From Sphingomonadales bacterium (lineage in GTDB: Bacteria > Pseudomonadota > Alphaproteobacteria > Sphingomonadales > Sphingomonadaceae), in NCBI GenBank assembly GCA_017302775.1, contig JAFLDC010000137.1:1-7079 (forward strand): DNA of 7,079 nucleotides. The letters run 5' to 3'. Position numbers and translations under genes: made by a program. The notes under the pieces were generated by a model, which did no database searches, was not told the origin of the DNA, and saw only the letters and a program-made list of their open reading frames with translations. Shown here in pieces: positions 5,605 through 7,079 of the stretch (within the stretch, counting starts at the first letter, position 1; each line of letters starts with the position of its first letter).

Positions 5605-5877
5605 TCAAAAAATGCCGGAGTTTTCGTCAATCGTGTTCTTGGCATCCGCCGCAAGCCGATAGACGACCTCCTGTTTGATGTTGATGTTGAGTTCGATCAC
5701 GATCGGTTTGTCCGGCGCCTTGACCGTGACACACCCCGAAAGCGCGACTGAGCCGCTCATCAACAACGCCAGGGTGGTTACCCTGCCCCGGCCCGACCAC
5801 CGTTTCCCGATAAGCGCGTTCTGCATGGGCAGGACTTTCGCAAGCCAGGCGCGGTTGGTCAATTCATCGCTGTTCAT
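5605..5877 (-). CDS. ynbE: YnbE-family outer-membrane lipoprotein
   Basis: This is a small lipoprotein of 90 residues. The lipobox is LSGC with Cys49, after a hydrophobic run TLALLMSGSVA. No Asp follows the Cys (Val50), which fits sorting to the outer membrane. The mature 42 residues contain KAPDKPIVIELNINIK (53-68), close to the YnbE core, then VVYRLAADAKNTIDENSGIF. In E. coli, YnbE is thought to cap YdbH at the outer membrane and complete a lipid-carrying bridge. The ATG at 5877 overlaps the ydbH stop as ATGA and has AGGA 7 nt upstream, so I keep it. It leaves 48 residues before the Cys, long for a lipoprotein signal; the internal ATG at 5826 would give 31 but lacks a good site. Confidence 0.88.
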   Translation of the reverse strand: MNSDELTNRAWLAKVLPMQNALIGKRWSGRGRVTTLALLMSGSVALSGCVTVKAPDKPIVIELNINIKQEVVYRLAADAKNTIDENSGIF

Positions 5878-7066
5878 GGACTATTCCTGCTGTCTGGATC
5901 CTGAATATCGTCGTTTTTTGATGGCGCGGGCTGGCCTGGCGGCGGAAGCCCCGGATTGGGCGGTGGCGGCACCTGGCGATCCGGCCGGTCGATCGGATTA
6001 CCCTGCTCATCGATCAGGCCCAGCGTCCGCGGATCGCGGACATAGGCATCATCGTACAGCGATTTGAACGAGGTCACCAGTTGATAGAACGGGGCCTTGA
6101 TGTTGATATTGAACTGGATCGGCAGCCCGGCAAACTGGCGGGTAATCAGATTGCGTTTCGTCCCCGGCCCTTGCCGCACGCCCGACATCCGCAGGGTCGT
6201 GATGATATCGCCATCGATCTTGCCGTTCATCCCGATTTCCATCCGTTGAAAATCGAGACTGCGCAGCGTCTGGAAGGCGAAGTTGCCCATGGCCGACAAG
6301 TCTTTGTACGTCAGTTCGCCCACGTAGGAGAGGTTGCCGCCGGGCGGGCGCGAAACCAGCAACCCGTTCTCGATCCGCCCGCCTTCCTCATCGAAGATCA
6401 GCGGCAAGGTGCCATCAAATATGCCCGAGGCCGATATATTCGCCAGTTCCAGCTGAGAAACGAACTTGGCTGCATTGGCACCGTCAACCTTCAAGGTGAA
6501 GCGGCGGGTTTCGGCATTGCCCAGCACCATCCGGGTCGGCAACAGCTTGAGCTGGCCATCCAGGAATGGCCAGTCCGCTCCGTTCACCACCATCAGGCGT
6601 TGCGGCTCCAGCTGGAATGACAGGGTGCCGTCAAACACCTCGATCCCGGGGTTGATCGCAGCGATCTGCAACCGCTGATCCGGCACCGTCACCAGCCCGA
6701 GCAGATCGGTGAAACGGACCGTACCGCGGGTGCCCTTGACCGGCCCGAAACCGGCCGCGAAATCGAGCCCGTCGGTGGTGAATTCGCCGGTGCTGGTCAC
6801 CCCGCCCGCATCATCCCAGTCGATTCGCCCGGTTCCGGTGACCGTGCCCTTCGCCAGCGCGATCACCCCCTCTGCAAAATAGGTCAGTGTGGTCGGCTGC
6901 AGTTTGTCATCAAACCGGATGCCCGGCACCGTCAGATCGGCAAAGCCTCTCGCCGTATCAAGATCGTGAACAATGTTCGCGCGCACGATCTCGCGGTCGC
7001 TCGCCGGCTCGCGCAGCATGGCATCGGCGGTAAAAGTGGTGGAGCGCAGCTTCAACACCGCATCCC
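5874..7066 (-). CDS. ydbH: YdbH-like AsmA-family lipid-transport protein, C-terminal part (5' end missing)
   Basis: This is about 400 C-terminal codons of a large protein. Repeated short beta-rich stretches such as GTRGTVRFTDLLGLVTVPDQ and GGRIENGLLVSRPPGGNLSYVGEL match the YdbH (DUF3971/dicarboxylate-transport-like) domain and its long hydrophobic groove. E. coli YdbH is anchored in the inner membrane and works redundantly with TamB and YhdP to move phospholipids outward. The anchor would be in the missing N-terminus. Numbered from an internal GTG at 7058, NINIK (317-321) resembles YnbE, and the end (about 360-394) is a proline-rich tail, PPPPNPGLPPPGQPAP. The stop overlaps the ynbE start as ATGA. 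The frame stays open through 7079, but bases 7067-7079 match a sequencing adapter, so I stop at 7066. Confidence 0.85.
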
Positions 7067-7079
7067 AGATCGGAAGAGC
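7067..7079. other. Illumina adapter remnant at the sequence end
   Basis: AGATCGGAAGAGC is identical to the 13-base core shared by Illumina TruSeq adapters, and it sits exactly at the last base of the window. This is best read as untrimmed adapter at a contig end and not as genome sequence. Confidence 0.88.

Noticed and set aside
6081..6620. A 179-codon open frame on the plus strand, antisense to ydbH
   Set aside because: It has no recognisable motif and lies entirely within the ydbH frame, whose beta-rich protein and operon context are convincing.

Overview
This window looks like chromosome from an alphaproteobacterium, most likely a sphingomonad. The evidence is the high GC content by eye, an F0 ATP synthase operon that stands apart from the F1 genes and carries both b' and b subunits, the style of the S1 C-terminus, and a three-gene ydbH-ynbE-ydbL cluster. 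The genus is inferred and not proven. Everything recognised is housekeeping or cell-envelope biology. I see no phage, transposase, CRISPR array, tRNA or rRNA.

Left part, plus strand (1-2478). The 3' end of rpsA (ribosomal protein S1) closes with a strong intrinsic terminator. A short intergenic gap follows and holds a REP-like palindrome. Next come gloB (glyoxalase II) and an NADPH:quinone oxidoreductase-like gene, 43 bp apart and probably co-transcribed. Both may handle reactive carbonyls or quinones. A hairpin terminator at 2453-2478 separates them from the converging ATP synthase operon.

Middle part, minus strand (2503-5118). This is a complete F0 operon in the order atpI, atpB (a), atpE (c), atpF' (b'), atpF (b). 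A candidate promoter lies upstream of atpI and a terminator lies just past atpF. No F1 genes (atpHAGDC) are present, which matches the split F0/F1 arrangement known in alphaproteobacteria. Features around atpE could raise c-subunit output over its neighbours, as the multi-copy c-ring requires: an AT-rich leader, a strong Shine-Dalgarno, a stable stem-loop after the gene, and a weak ribosome binding site on the next gene.

Right part, minus strand (5126-7066). The C-terminal part of a YdbH-like AsmA-family protein, a YnbE-like lipoprotein and a YdbL-like periplasmic protein form one operon ending in a strong terminator. In E. coli, YdbH and YnbE form an inner-to-outer-membrane bridge for lipid homeostasis, and YdbL modulates it. 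YdbH and YnbE here share a short strand-like motif (NINIK, then Tyr-Gln/Arg-Leu), which could reflect how they stack together.

The last 13 bases (7067-7079) are identical to the Illumina adapter core. The true genomic sequence therefore probably ends at 7066, and the few in-frame codons beyond it should not be trusted.
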